Notes under the pieces: model-generated
Told to the model about the DNA's origin: nothing
The model's database searches: none
Seen by the model: only the letters and a program-made list of their open reading frames with translations
Made by a program: the position numbers and the translations under genes
In this document: piece after piece, positions 5,843 to 13,711 of the stretch
Layout of the letters: each line of letters begins with the position of its first letter
Position numbering within the stretch: position 1 is the stretch's first letter
Source: an uncultured Collinsella sp.
GTDB lineage: Bacteria > Actinomycetota > Coriobacteriia > Coriobacteriales > Coriobacteriaceae
Length of the DNA: 13,766 bases
Direction: 5' to 3'
NCBI GenBank assembly: GCA_900547835.1
Contig: URIJ01000037.1
Location: 1 to 13,766 of the forward strand

Positions 5843-6904
5843 CTACTCGGCGTCGGCGAAGCCGTTGGGGTTGTGGCTCTGCCAGTTCCAGCTATCGCGG
5901 CACATGTCCGCGATATCGTACTGGGCCTTCCAGCCCATCATGCGCTCGGCCTTGGAGGCATCGCACCAGTTGGCAGCGATGTCGCCGGCGCGGCGCTCGC
6001 GGATCACGTAGGGCAGCTCCTTGCCACAAGCCTTGGAGAAGGCGGCGACGACCTCGAGTACCGAGGTGCCGGTGCCGGTGCCCAGGTTAAAGATCTCGAC
6101 GCCGGTCTTGCCGTTCATCCAGTTGAGGGCGGCAACGTGGCCCGAGGCCAGATCGCACACGTGGATGTAGTCGCGCACGCCGGTGCCGTCGGGGGTGGGG
6201 TAGTCGTTGCCAAAGACCTGAACGGCCTCGAGCTTGCCCACGGCAACCTGGGCGACATAGGGCACCAGGTTGTTGGGGATGCCCTTGGGGTCCTCGCCGA
6301 TCAGGCCCGACGGATGAGCGCCAATGGGGTTGAAGTAACGGAGCAGCACGACGTCCCACTCGGGGTCGGCGGTGTGGACGTCCATAAGGATCTGCTCGAT
6401 CATCCACTTGGTCCAGCCATAGGGGTTGGTTGCGGGCTTCTTGGGGTCTTCCTCGGTGACGGGCGGGTTGTCCGGGTCGCCGTAGACGGTCGAGGAGCTC
6501 GAGAAGATGATGGACTTGCAGCCATGGTTGCGCATGACGTCGATGAGCACCAGGGTGTTCACGATGTTGTTGTGGTAGTACTCGACGGGCTTGCTCACCG
6601 ACTCGCCGACGGCCTTAAAGCCGGCAAAGTGGATGACGCGGTCGATCTGATGGGTATCGAAGATCTTGTTCATCGCATCGCGGTCGAGCACGTTGGCCTC
6701 GTAGAAGGTGAGGTTCTTGGCGGCCTCGTCGCCCACGATGGTCTTGACGCGGTCGATGGCAACGGCGCTGGAGTTGGAGAGGTCATCGACGACGACAACC
6801 TGGTAGCCGCCCTCGAGCAGCTGAACGACGGTGTGCGAGCCGATAAAGCCGGCGCCACCGGTAACGAGGACACAGGTGTCTTTGGGGTCGAGTGCTTTGG
6901 ACAT
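5843..6904 (-). CDS. galE: UDP-glucose 4-epimerase
   Basis: A 353-residue cytoplasmic SDR enzyme that interconverts UDP-galactose and UDP-glucose with tightly bound NAD in the Leloir pathway, supplying sugars for the cell envelope and galactose use. Seen directly: NAD-binding GGAGFIGSH at 16-24, VVVDDLSNSS at 37-46, HFAGFKAVGES at 92-102, active-site SSSSTVYG (Ser near 138), the catalytic pair Tyr162 and Lys166 in PYGWTK, and GNDYPTPDGTGVRDYIHV at 232-249, which is diagnostic for GalE. Length is normal. The ATG has AGGAGA just upstream. The gene is monocistronic, with its own -10 (6942-6947) and terminator (5702-5729). It is divergent from the CHAP hydrolase gene. CGC arginine codons dominate, unlike the AGG-rich IS genes. 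Confidence 0.97.
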   Translation of the reverse strand: MSKALDPKDTCVLVTGGAGFIGSHTVVQLLEGGYQVVVVDDLSNSSAVAIDRVKTIVGDEAAKNLTFYEANVLDRDAMNKIFDTHQIDRVIHFAGFKAVGESVSKPVEYYHNNIVNTLVLIDVMRNHGCKSIIFSSSSTVYGDPDNPPVTEEDPKKPATNPYGWTKWMIEQILMDVHTADPEWDVVLLRYFNPIGAHPSGLIGEDPKGIPNNLVPYVAQVAVGKLEAVQVFGNDYPTPDGTGVRDYIHVCDLASGHVAALNWMNGKTGVEIFNLGTGTGTSVLEVVAAFSKACGKELPYVIRERRAGDIAANWCDASKAERMMGWKAQYDIADMCRDSWNWQSHNPNGFADAE

Positions 6905-7170
6905 GTAGTCTCCTATCGAATCAGGAACACTTCTTCAGGGGAGTATAGCGCAGGCAGGGACGCCCAAATCGTGCGCTGTAGGAAAAGCAGAGGATTGTGC
7001 TAACGTACTCATAGAAGAGCTTGCGTACGCATAACCTGATCTTTGACATTTGCTTACGAGCCGCTGACCTTGTAGTTTCCTGCCGTTCGTGGAAATCGTT
7101 GGGACGCGCCATATGTACGCTAATATGTATGAGTTGAGCGACATATAAATAAGCATGTAACGGAGTACAT
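6905..7170. promoter_or_regulatory. Divergent intergenic region with galE promoter and ACATAT repeats
   Basis: For galE, TATACT on the minus strand (6942-6947) is a good -10 with a weak -35 (GATTTG, 17-base spacer). For the plus-strand hydrolase gene, TATAAA (7144-7149) is a possible -10 without a clear -35. GGAG (7162-7165) is the binding site before ATG 7171. ATATGT occurs at 7111 and 7123 and its complement ACATAT at 7141 and 7168. The 9-mers at 7110-7118 and 7165-7173 are exact inverted copies. The middle (6990-7090) shows nothing further. Confidence 0.4.
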
Positions 7171-8376
7171 ATGTCACCAAACAGCGATTCTATCCTTTCC
7201 CAGGAGCTCTCGCGCCGCACTGCCCTCAAGGCCCTGTTCGGCGCCGCTTCTGCGGCAGTTCTTTTTGGCCTGCCCGCTCGCGCCCATGCGGCGGAGGCTT
7301 CCAAAGAAACCACCGATAAACTGAATGCCGCCCAGGCCCAGCTCGACGAGGTTCAGGCCCAGCTCGACAGCATCGCAAATGAGTATGCGGCGCTGGCCAA
7401 CAAGAATGCCCAGACCCTCAGCGATATCGAGGGCGTTCAGGGTCAGATCGACGAGACGCAGGCTCAGATCGACACCAAGAAGTCGGAGCTCAAGAAGAAG
7501 CGTAACGACCTTTCCGATCGCGTGGCCGCCAGCTACAAGTCCGGCGGCACGAACATCCTGTCGCTGCTGCTGGCCTCTGGCTCGTTTGAGGAGCTCGTTG
7601 CCAACGCGCATTACGTTGAGAAGATCAACAAGAGCGACCGCGATGCCATCGAGGATATCCAGACGATTCAGGCCGAGCTCGACGCACAGAAGACCGAGCT
7701 CGAAGCACAAAAGGCTGACCTGGAGAAACTCAAGGACCAGCAGACGGCTCAGATGCAGGATATGCAGGCCAAACAGCAAGAGGTCCAGACCGTGCTGAAC
7801 GGTCTTTCCGACGACGTCAAGGAGCTCATGGCTCAGCGCGATTCCGAGATCCTCGCTGCCGCCCAGGCCGAGGAGGCTGCTAGGAAGGCTGCCGCTGCCG
7901 CGGCTGCCGCGAACAAGAACAATTCCTACTCGGGTGGTTCGAGCTCGGGCGGTGGATCGTATGCGCCCGGAACTCCGCAGCAGAATGCCGGCTCGGGCAA
8001 GCAGCAGGCCGTCGTCAACGCGTGCTACTCCACGCCTTCGCCGGGTCAGAACTGGTGCGCGGCGTGGGTTACCAATGTCTTCCGTAACGCCGGCGTGGGC
8101 TATTTTGGCGGCAACGCGTGTGACATGTTCAACGCCTGGTGCTATAGCTCCGACCGCTCGGCGCTACAGGTGGGCATGATCGTGGCCGACTCATCGCATA
8201 GCGGCACGGGTGCTCCGGGCCTCATCTACGGTCATGTGGGTATCTACGTTGGCGGCGGCATCGTTATGAGCAACGAGGGTGCCATTACATCGAAGTCGCT
8301 CGATTCGTTCATTAGCTTTTATGGTACTGGCTCTGGCGTGCGTTGGGGCTGGCTTGGCGGTATTGCGCTGTCGTAA
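7171..8376 (+). CDS. Tat-exported coiled-coil CHAP-domain peptidoglycan hydrolase
   Basis: A 401-residue exported cell-wall hydrolase resembling the PcsB/CwlO type used in septum splitting or wall growth. Residues 14-40 form a signal peptide with a twin-arginine motif (SRRTALK, Arg15-Arg16), a hydrophobic run and an ARAHA cleavage site. A long heptad-rich coiled coil covers about 44-245 with many LxxxQ/LDEVQAQL repeats. An Ala-rich stretch and a flexible Gly/Ser linker (about 248-275) join it to a CHAP domain (about 280-401). The catalytic Cys is probably Cys296 in NWCAAWV and the His is His355 in YGHVGIYVGG. The binding site GGAG lies five bases before ATG. In related proteins the coiled coil is held closed and opened by FtsEX; whether that holds here is unknown. 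CHAP is preferred over NlpC/P60 because of the WCAAWV context. Confidence 0.87.
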   Translation: MSPNSDSILSQELSRRTALKALFGAASAAVLFGLPARAHAAEASKETTDKLNAAQAQLDEVQAQLDSIANEYAALANKNAQTLSDIEGVQGQIDETQAQIDTKKSELKKKRNDLSDRVAASYKSGGTNILSLLLASGSFEELVANAHYVEKINKSDRDAIEDIQTIQAELDAQKTELEAQKADLEKLKDQQTAQMQDMQAKQQEVQTVLNGLSDDVKELMAQRDSEILAAAQAEEAARKAAAAAAAANKNNSYSGGSSSGGGSYAPGTPQQNAGSGKQQAVVNACYSTPSPGQNWCAAWVTNVFRNAGVGYFGGNACDMFNAWCYSSDRSALQVGMIVADSSHSGTGAPGLIYGHVGIYVGGGIVMSNEGAITSKSLDSFISFYGTGSGVRWGWLGGIALS

Positions 8377-8384
8377 CGCAAGTT

Positions 8385-8515
8385 GGGCCGGGACTGTCCG
8401 AGAGGCATAAGGTTGCCTGCTCGGACAGTCCTGCTCGCACGGAGAGCACATTAAGTGCTCTCCGGCTCGTGCGGAACTCGCGATCAACCTTATGCCTCTC
8501 GGACTGTCCCGGCCC
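8385..8515. repeat. Large palindromic element with alternative stems
   Basis: Two 31-base arms (8385-8415 and 8485-8515) are reverse complements at 30 of 31 positions. Between them lies an inner hairpin of 9 bp (8441-8449 with 8455-8463, loop ATTAA) extended by CGCAC/GTGCG (8436-8440 with 8469-8473). The segment 8391-8402 can also pair perfectly with 8420-8431, competing with the long-range stem. No open frame of note occupies it. It could be a structured RNA, a MITE-like or REP-like repeat, or part of the 3' end of the hydrolase mRNA. Confidence 0.9.
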
Positions 8516-8567
8516 TCTCGGGTCCTGAGCGCGACACACCGGACTGGGTTATCTGAATAAATATGGT

Positions 8568-8594
8568 GAAGGCCCCTTTCGGGGCCTTCTTTTT
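8568..8594 (+). terminator. Terminator between the CHAP gene and murB
   Basis: A 9-bp perfect stem (8568-8576 with 8581-8589) with a TTTC loop is followed by TTTTT (8590-8594). It ends rightward transcription from the hydrolase gene. The murB stop codon (8593-8595) overlaps its T run. On the leftward side only an AT-rich stretch follows the stem, so its use for murB is less certain. Confidence 0.8.
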
Positions 8595-9555
8595 ATAAAA
8601 ATTCGCCTACTCGGTGGACTTCGGGTTCTAGGTCTACGTCGAACTGCTCTTTGACTTTGGCTTGGATGTCGCGGATGAGTTCGTCGACGTCGGCGGCGGT
8701 GGCGTGGTCGGCGTTGACGATAAAGCCGCAGTGCTTTTCGCTTACCTGCGCGCCGCCAACGGCGTGTCCTCGCAGGCCGGCATCCATGATGAGCTTGCCG
8801 GCAAAGTAACCCTCGGGGCGCTTGAAGGTGGAGCCGGCGCTCGGCATGTCGAGCGGCTGCTTGTCCTCGCGGCGCTGGCGGTAGTCGTCCATGTCGGCCT
8901 TGATCATCGCGGCGTTGCCCGGGGCGAGATTGAAGGTGGCCGAAAGCACGATAAAGCCGTCGTCGGCGATGCGGCTCTTGCGATAACCCAGGTTGAGCTC
9001 GTCGACATCGAACTCGATGATGCTGCCGCTGCCGCGGGTGCCGTCGTCGAGCATGCGGGCGGGCTTGTAGACGCGCACAGACCCCAGCACATCGGCCATG
9101 CAGGCGCCGTAGGCGCCGGCGTTCATGTAGCAGGCGCCGCCGACCGATCCGGGGATACCCGAGATGGGCTCCATGCCGGTGAGACCGGCCTCGGCTGCTG
9201 CCGCGGCGACATCGGAAAGCAAGGCACCGGCTGCCGCCGTGACGTGCGTGCCGTTGACCGTAATGTCGGAGAGGCCCTCGCCCAGTGCCACGACGATGCC
9301 GCGGATGCCCTTGTCACCGACGAGCAAGTCGGAGCCGTTGCCCACGATGGTGAGGGGCAGATCGCAGCGATAGCAGGTATCGAGCGTGGCGACGAGGCCC
9401 TGCTCGGTATCGGGCGTGACAAAGACGTCGGCCGGGCCGCCGATTTTAAACGTGGTGTGCTCGCGCATGGGCTCGCTCATCAGCACGTTGTCCTCGCCGG
9501 CAACGCCAGCAAGCGCGCACAGCAGGTCCTCGTTAAAAAAGTCGTTCTCGTGCAT
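8593..9555 (-). CDS. murB: UDP-N-acetylenolpyruvoylglucosamine reductase
   Basis: A 320-residue cytoplasmic flavoenzyme that uses NADPH and FAD to reduce UDP-GlcNAc-enolpyruvate to UDP-MurNAc, the second committed step of peptidoglycan synthesis. Seen directly: HTTFKIGGPAD at 33-43, FAD-binding VGNGSDLLV at 71-79, GIPGSVGGACYMNAGAYG at 133-150, LGYRKSR at 189-195, the catalytic Ser in SAGSTFKRP (about 239-247) and the catalytic Glu in the C-terminal LEPEVHRVG. Lack of the large extra loop suggests the type II form. ATG 9555 is preferred (AAGGCGG eight bases upstream). A TTG at 9600 would add 15 poorly conserved residues and lies next to TATATT, which could itself be the -10. It is transcribed toward the CHAP gene and stands alone. 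Confidence 0.96.
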   Translation of the reverse strand: MHENDFFNEDLLCALAGVAGEDNVLMSEPMREHTTFKIGGPADVFVTPDTEQGLVATLDTCYRCDLPLTIVGNGSDLLVGDKGIRGIVVALGEGLSDITVNGTHVTAAAGALLSDVAAAAAEAGLTGMEPISGIPGSVGGACYMNAGAYGACMADVLGSVRVYKPARMLDDGTRGSGSIIEFDVDELNLGYRKSRIADDGFIVLSATFNLAPGNAAMIKADMDDYRQRREDKQPLDMPSAGSTFKRPEGYFAGKLIMDAGLRGHAVGGAQVSEKHCGFIVNADHATAADVDELIRDIQAKVKEQFDVDLEPEVHRVGEFL

Positions 9556-9697
9556 ACGAATATCCGCCTTTTGGTGGTCGTTGTCATCAATCGATTGCAA
9601 TATACCCCACCCGGACGGATTTGGTGCGCTGGCGGCGATAAAACAGCCGTCTACCGGATTGGTAAAGTGTTTATCACCGAGGTAGAGGGGCAGTCGC

Positions 9698-9703
9698 TAT
9701 ACT
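9698..9703 (+). promoter_or_regulatory. Putative -10 of the LacI-family regulator gene
   Basis: TATACT lies 36 bases before the ATG at 9739. The -35 region is not convincing at a 17-base spacing. The 9605-9697 stretch must also hold the murB promoter, since the two genes diverge. No clear AAAACGTTTT operator is seen here, so autoregulation is not supported by this side. Confidence 0.4.
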
Positions 9704-9738
9704 TTCAAGAGATTGCGCGTAAACCCGGAAGGAGCGAG

Positions 9739-10767
9739 ATGGCCAACAAAGTCACCCTCAAGCAGATCGCCCAGGAGGTGGGGCTTTCCCCCTCGTCGGT
9801 CTCGCTTGTTCTCAATAATCGGCCCTGTCGCATCTCGGAAGAAAACCGCAAGCTCATCAAGGAGGTCGCGGCGCGCAACCACTATGTTCCTAACCAGATC
9901 GCGCGCAGCCTGGTCATGCGCGAGTCGCGTACGCTGGGCCTTATCGTTCCCAATATCGAGAGCCGCTTTTTTGCCTCGCTCGCCGGCAGCTTGGAAAAGC
10001 GCTGCCGCGAGGACGGCTATGCGCTCTTCATTACCAGTTCGGGCGGAAGCGCCGATGACGATCTGGAGCTGCTGCGCCAGCTGGTGACGCGCGGCGTTGA
10101 TGGCGTCTTCCTGGTGGTGGGTGACGAGTTCTCCGACGACCGCGCCCTGCGCGAAGAAGTCAGCCATCTGCCCATACCGGCGGTAATGGTCGACCGTGCC
10201 ATTGAGGGACTCGAGTGCGACAAGGTGATGTTCGACCACGAGATGGGCGGCTACATGGCCACCCGCTATCTGATCGAGCAAGGCCACCGCCGTATTGCTT
10301 GCCTGGTTAACGCACGCCGCTCCAATACGGGTCGCAAACGACTTGCCGGCTATGAGCGCGCACTGCGCGAGGTTGGCTTGCCTATCGACGCGCGTTTGGA
10401 GTTTGAGAGCGAGTACTACATTCCGAGTGCCTACGAGGCCTCGGAGGCGGTGCTCGCAACTGATGCCACCGCCGTGTTCGCAAGCTCGGACAACATTGCC
10501 CTCGGTTTGCTCAAGCGCTTGCACGAGATGGGGAAGAGCATCCCGGGCGATATCTCGGTGGTGAGCTATGACAACTCGGCGGCCGACGTTCTCTTTGAGC
10601 CGGCGCTGACCGCGATTGAGCAGGATCCTGGTATCCTCGCGGAGCATGCTTTTGGCTGCATGTCCAAGCGTCTTGCCGGTAGGGGCGGCAGGCGTGCCGA
10701 AGAGGTCGTTCTGGAGCCGGAGCTTATCGTTAAGGACAGCGTGCTCGAGCTTACTAAACACAACTAA
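9739..10767 (+). CDS. LacI-family transcriptional regulator, probable regulator of xfp
   Basis: A 342-residue LacI/GalR-type repressor. The N-terminal helix-turn-helix is at residues 5-25 (VTLKQIAQEVGLSPSSVSLV), the hinge helix at about 50-60 (VPNQIARSLVM), and a periplasmic-binding-protein-like sensor domain runs from about 65 (TLGLIVPNIESRFFASL) to the end, with typical QGHRRIACL, GYERALREVGLP, FASSDNIALGLL and ISVVSYDN segments. The start is ATG 9739 with AAGGAG four bases upstream. Length is normal. The gene is followed after 204 bases by xfp on the same strand. Two LacI-type palindromes in that gap, and an imperfect one over its own stop codon, suggest it controls xfp. The effector, probably a sugar or sugar phosphate, cannot be read from sequence. 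Confidence 0.93.
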   Translation: MANKVTLKQIAQEVGLSPSSVSLVLNNRPCRISEENRKLIKEVAARNHYVPNQIARSLVMRESRTLGLIVPNIESRFFASLAGSLEKRCREDGYALFITSSGGSADDDLELLRQLVTRGVDGVFLVVGDEFSDDRALREEVSHLPIPAVMVDRAIEGLECDKVMFDHEMGGYMATRYLIEQGHRRIACLVNARRSNTGRKRLAGYERALREVGLPIDARLEFESEYYIPSAYEASEAVLATDATAVFASSDNIALGLLKRLHEMGKSIPGDISVVSYDNSAADVLFEPALTAIEQDPGILAEHAFGCMSKRLAGRGGRRAEEVVLEPELIVKDSVLELTKHN

Positions 10768-10776
10768 ACACGTTTA
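10765..10776. promoter_or_regulatory. Possible auxiliary LacI-type operator
   Basis: TAAACACGTTTA overlaps the regulator stop codon. Its outer half-sites TAAAC and GTTTA are symmetric and the centre is imperfect. Its centre is 105 bp from that of the operator at 10871-10880, close to ten helical turns, so DNA looping is conceivable. Confidence 0.25.
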
Positions 10777-10870
10777 CCAATTTGCAGAGACCGAATGTGG
10801 AGCACCTGTGACAATCAACGCCGCAGGTGAATGTCGCGTTTTGCTAATCGATGGGATTGATAAGGGTGGT

Positions 10871-10880
10871 AAAACGTTTT
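10871..10880. promoter_or_regulatory. LacI-type operator O1 upstream of xfp
   Basis: AAAACGTTTT is a perfect 10-bp palindrome with the central CG typical of LacI-family operators. It lies 27 bases upstream of the xfp -10. Confidence 0.55.
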
Positions 10881-10887
10881 TTCACCA

Positions 10888-10905
10888 TGATAAAACGTTT
10901 TAGCA
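10888..10905. promoter_or_regulatory. LacI-type operator O2 in the xfp promoter
   Basis: The perfect 12-mer TAAAACGTTTTA (10891-10902) extends to an 18-mer with TG and CA ends and one mismatched pair. Its centre is 21 bp from that of O1, so both sites face the same side of the helix. It sits between the expected -35 and -10 of xfp, a position that favours repression. Confidence 0.6.
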
Positions 10906-10907
10906 AA

Positions 10908-10913
10908 TATACT
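10908..10913 (+). promoter_or_regulatory. Putative -10 of xfp
   Basis: TATACT lies 58 bases before the xfp ATG. The -35 at the right distance (near 10885) is poor, which fits a regulated promoter. The rest of 10768-10870 shows only a short CACCTG/CAGGTG inverted pair. Confidence 0.5.
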
Positions 10914-10971
10914 GGTCCCAACGAAAGGTTGCCGTATTGGAGGGTGACCGCACAGCGAAGGGACATAAACA

Positions 10972-13499
10972 ATGGCTAAAACACTGGGGACGCCGTGGCA
11001 AAAGCTGGGCCACGAGGTGCCGGCTTCCGAGCTCGAGGGCGTCGACCTGTATTGGCGCGCATCGAACTATCTGTCCGTCGGTCAGATCTACCTTCGCTCT
11101 AACCCGCTAATGCGCCCCGACTTTGTTGATGAGAAAACCGGTGAGGTGCGCGACTTCGGTCGTCCGGACGTTAAGCACCGCCTGGTTGGCCACTGGGGCA
11201 CCACGCCCGGCATCAACTTCCTGTTCGGTCACGTCAATCGACTGATCGCCGACCACAACCAGAACGCTATCTTCTTGATGGGCCCTGGTCACGGTGGCCC
11301 CGCCGGTACTGCTCAGTCGCTGCTCGACGGCACCTACCGCGAGATTCGCCCCGACATCACCAATGACGAGGCCGGCCTGCAGAAGTTCTTCCGCCAGTTC
11401 TCCTATCCCGGTGGCATTCCGAGCCACTTTGCTCCCGAGACGCCCGGCTCCATCCACGAGGGCGGCGAGCTCGGCTACACGCTCAGCCACGCTTACGGTG
11501 CCGTTATGGACAACCCGAGCCTGCTGGCCGTGGCCGTGGTGGGCGACGGCGAGTCCGAGACCGGTCCGCTCGCGACCTCTTGGCAGTCCAACAAGCTCGT
11601 GAACCCGTCAACGGACGGCATCGTCCTGCCGATTCTGCACCTCAACGGCTACAAGATCGCCAACCCTACCATTCTTGCCCGCGTGTCCGACGAGGAGCTC
11701 ACCAAGTTCTTTGAGGGCATGGGCTATAAGCCGCACTTCTTTGTCGCGGCTTTGACGACGAGAGCCATGCGAGCATCCACGCTCGTTTCGCTGCCCTGTT
11801 TGAGCAAGTCTTTGACGAGATCTGCGACATCAAGGCTACTGCGCAGGCACAGGCCGCCGCTGGTGAGAGCGTGGTCCGTCCCGCCTACCCGATGATCGTG
11901 TTCCGCACGCCCAAGGGCTGGACCTGCCCCAAGCAAATCGACGGCAAAAAGACCGAGGACTCCTGGCGTGCACATCAGGTGCCGCTGGCGAGTGCCAAGG
12001 ACACCCACGAGCACTTCCGCGTGCTGCGCGAGTGGCTGCGTTCTTACAAGCCCGAGGAGCTCTTTACGCCCGAGGGCCAGGTGCGCCCCGAGGTGACGGC
12101 CTTTATGCCGACCGGCGAGTTGCGCATCGGCGCCAACCCCAACGCGAACGGCGGTAAGGTGCGTCGCGAGCTCGAACTGCCCGATATTCATGCCCACGAG
12201 GTCCCCGTCGCAACTAAGGGTCATGGCTGGGGCTCCACCGAGGCCGCCCGCGTCTTTGGTGAGTACACTGCCGACGTTCTGGCCAAGAACATGGATGACT
12301 TCCGCATCTTTGGCCCCGACGAGACCGCGTCCAACCGCCTGCAGGCCGCCTACAAGGTGACCAAGAAGCAGTGGGACGCCGGCTTCTACGAGGACGAGGC
12401 CAACGACGAGCTGCTGGCAGGCTCCGGTAAGGTCATCGAGCAGCTGTCCGAGCATCAGTGCGAGGGCTTCCTCGAGGCCTATGTGCTCACCGGCCGCTCC
12501 GGCGTGTGGAGCTCCTATGAGAGCTTTGTCCATGTGGTCGACTCCATGGTCAACCAGCACTGCAAGTGGCTCGAGGCTACCAAGCGCGAGATTCCGTGGC
12601 GTGCCCCCATCAGCGGCCTTAACATTTTGCTGTCGAGCCACGTCTGGCGTCAGGACCACAACGGCTTCTCGCATCAGGACCCCGGCTTTATCGACCTGCT
12701 GCTCAACAAGGCCAACGACACGCACATCGTAAACGCCTACTATCCGGCCGACGCCAACATGGCTCTCGCCGTGGCCGAGCGCGTCTACCAGTCCACCGAC
12801 TGCGTCAACGCCATCTTCTGCGGCAAGCAGCCTGCCCCGACCTTCCAGACGGTCGACGAGGCCAAGGCGGAGCTCGCCGAGGGCGTTGCGACCTGGGAGT
12901 GGGCATCGACCGCCGATTCGCTCGCCGAGGCCGACGTCGTGGTCGCCACCTGCGGCGACGTGCCGACGCTTGAGGCTCTGGCTGCAACCGACATGCTGCG
13001 CGAGCTGGGCATCAAGGTGTGGTTCGTCAACGTGGTCGATCTGCTCAAGATTCAGAACGTCTGCGAGAACGACCAGGCTCTCAGTGACGAGCGCTGGGCT
13101 GAGCTGTTCGGCTGCGGCGATAAGCCTGTCCTCTTCGCGTTCCACGCCTATGCCGGCACGATTCGCCGTCTGATTTGGAACCGCCCCGGCCACGATGCCT
13201 TCCGCGTCCACGGCTACGAGGAGAAAGGCTCCACGACAACGCCGTTCGACATGCTGCGCCTGAACAACATGGACCGCTGGGCACTGGCCGCCGACGTGCT
13301 GCGCATGGTCGACGCCGATAAGTTTGCCGAGCAGATTGATGAGTGGGAGGCATTCCGCACCGAGGCCTTTGAGTTCGCGTGCGATGAGGGCTACGATCAC
13401 CCGGCCTTTACCGACTGGGTCTGGCCCGACGCAGCAGCTGCAACCGCTGCCGACGGCGCGCTCTCCGCAACGCAAATGACCGCAGGCGACAACGAATAG
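10972..13499 (+). pseudogene. xfp: Xylulose-5-phosphate/fructose-6-phosphate phosphoketolase, split by a one-base frameshift
   Basis: This thiamine-diphosphate enzyme cleaves xylulose 5-phosphate (and often fructose 6-phosphate) with phosphate to acetyl phosphate plus a sugar phosphate, the key step of the phosphoketolase or bifid shunt. ATG 10972 follows AAGGGA (10958-10963). Seen in frame 1: SNPLMRPDF, GPGHGGPAG (104-112), GYTLSHAYGA, the cofactor motif GDGESETG (191-198) and LNGYKIANPTILAR. After codon 259 the frame breaks. Family-like sequence resumes one frame over with FDDESHASIHARFAALFEQV and continues through HGWGSTEAARVFGEY, FGPDETASNRL, VLTGRSGVWSSYESF, NILLSSHVWRQDHNGFSHQD and YYPADANM to the stop. 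Restoring one G in GCGGC near 11748 gives about 842 residues, the normal length. As printed, translation ends at 11895 after 307 residues. All other motifs are intact, so the change is either very recent or a sequencing error. Confidence 0.93.
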
Positions 13500-13521
13500 C
13501 ATCCGGGACGGTCTCGCGCTG

Positions 13522-13575
13522 GGGCCGCCTCCGGGCGGGTGCCTTCCTCTGAGAAGTGGGCTTCGCGAACTTCTC
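13522..13575. repeat. Two-hairpin intergenic repeat, copy 1
   Basis: The copy starts 22 bases after the xfp stop. It holds CCGCC-TCCG-GGCGG (13525-13538, a UNCG-type tetraloop stem) and GAGAAGT...ACTTCTC (13551-13557 with 13569-13575). Nineteen bases (13522-13540) and 28 bases (13548-13575) are identical to copy 2. There is no U tract, so simple intrinsic termination is unlikely, although it sits where an xfp terminator would be expected. Confidence 0.85.
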
Positions 13576-13711
13576 AAAACAAGACAGGCTCCCCGGCCCC
13601 GGCAATGTGTTTCGGGCTGGCCAAAGTCAGATGCGCGGTCTCCGGGGCAGCATCAGCAAAGTCCCCATTACATAAAAAAGAATCAGCCCCCGCATATCGA
13701 AACGGTCGAGA
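13576..13711. other. Spacer between two intergenic repeats
   Basis: About 136 bases with no open frame of note. There is an imperfect inverted pair around CCCCGG (near 13591-13596) and CCGGGG (near 13642-13647), and an A-rich stretch CATAAAAAAGAA (13671-13682). No tRNA or promoter can be supported. Confidence 0.3.

Noticed and set aside
5807..7003. 398-codon plus-strand frame opposite galE
   Set aside because: Shadow of galE, which has full catalytic motifs on the minus strand.
9697..10761. 354-codon open frame antisense to the LacI-family gene
   Set aside because: Shadow of a clear LacI-family protein; no recognisable domain.
10814..10835. CACCTG/CAGGTG inverted pair as a terminator of the LacI-family gene
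   Set aside because: Six base pairs with a wide loop and no U tract; likely chance.
11724..13577. 617-codon open frame antisense to xfp
   Set aside because: It mirrors the codon pattern of a well-conserved phosphoketolase; its Ala/Val/Gly/Leu-rich text has no motif, and long antisense frames are common in GC-rich genes.
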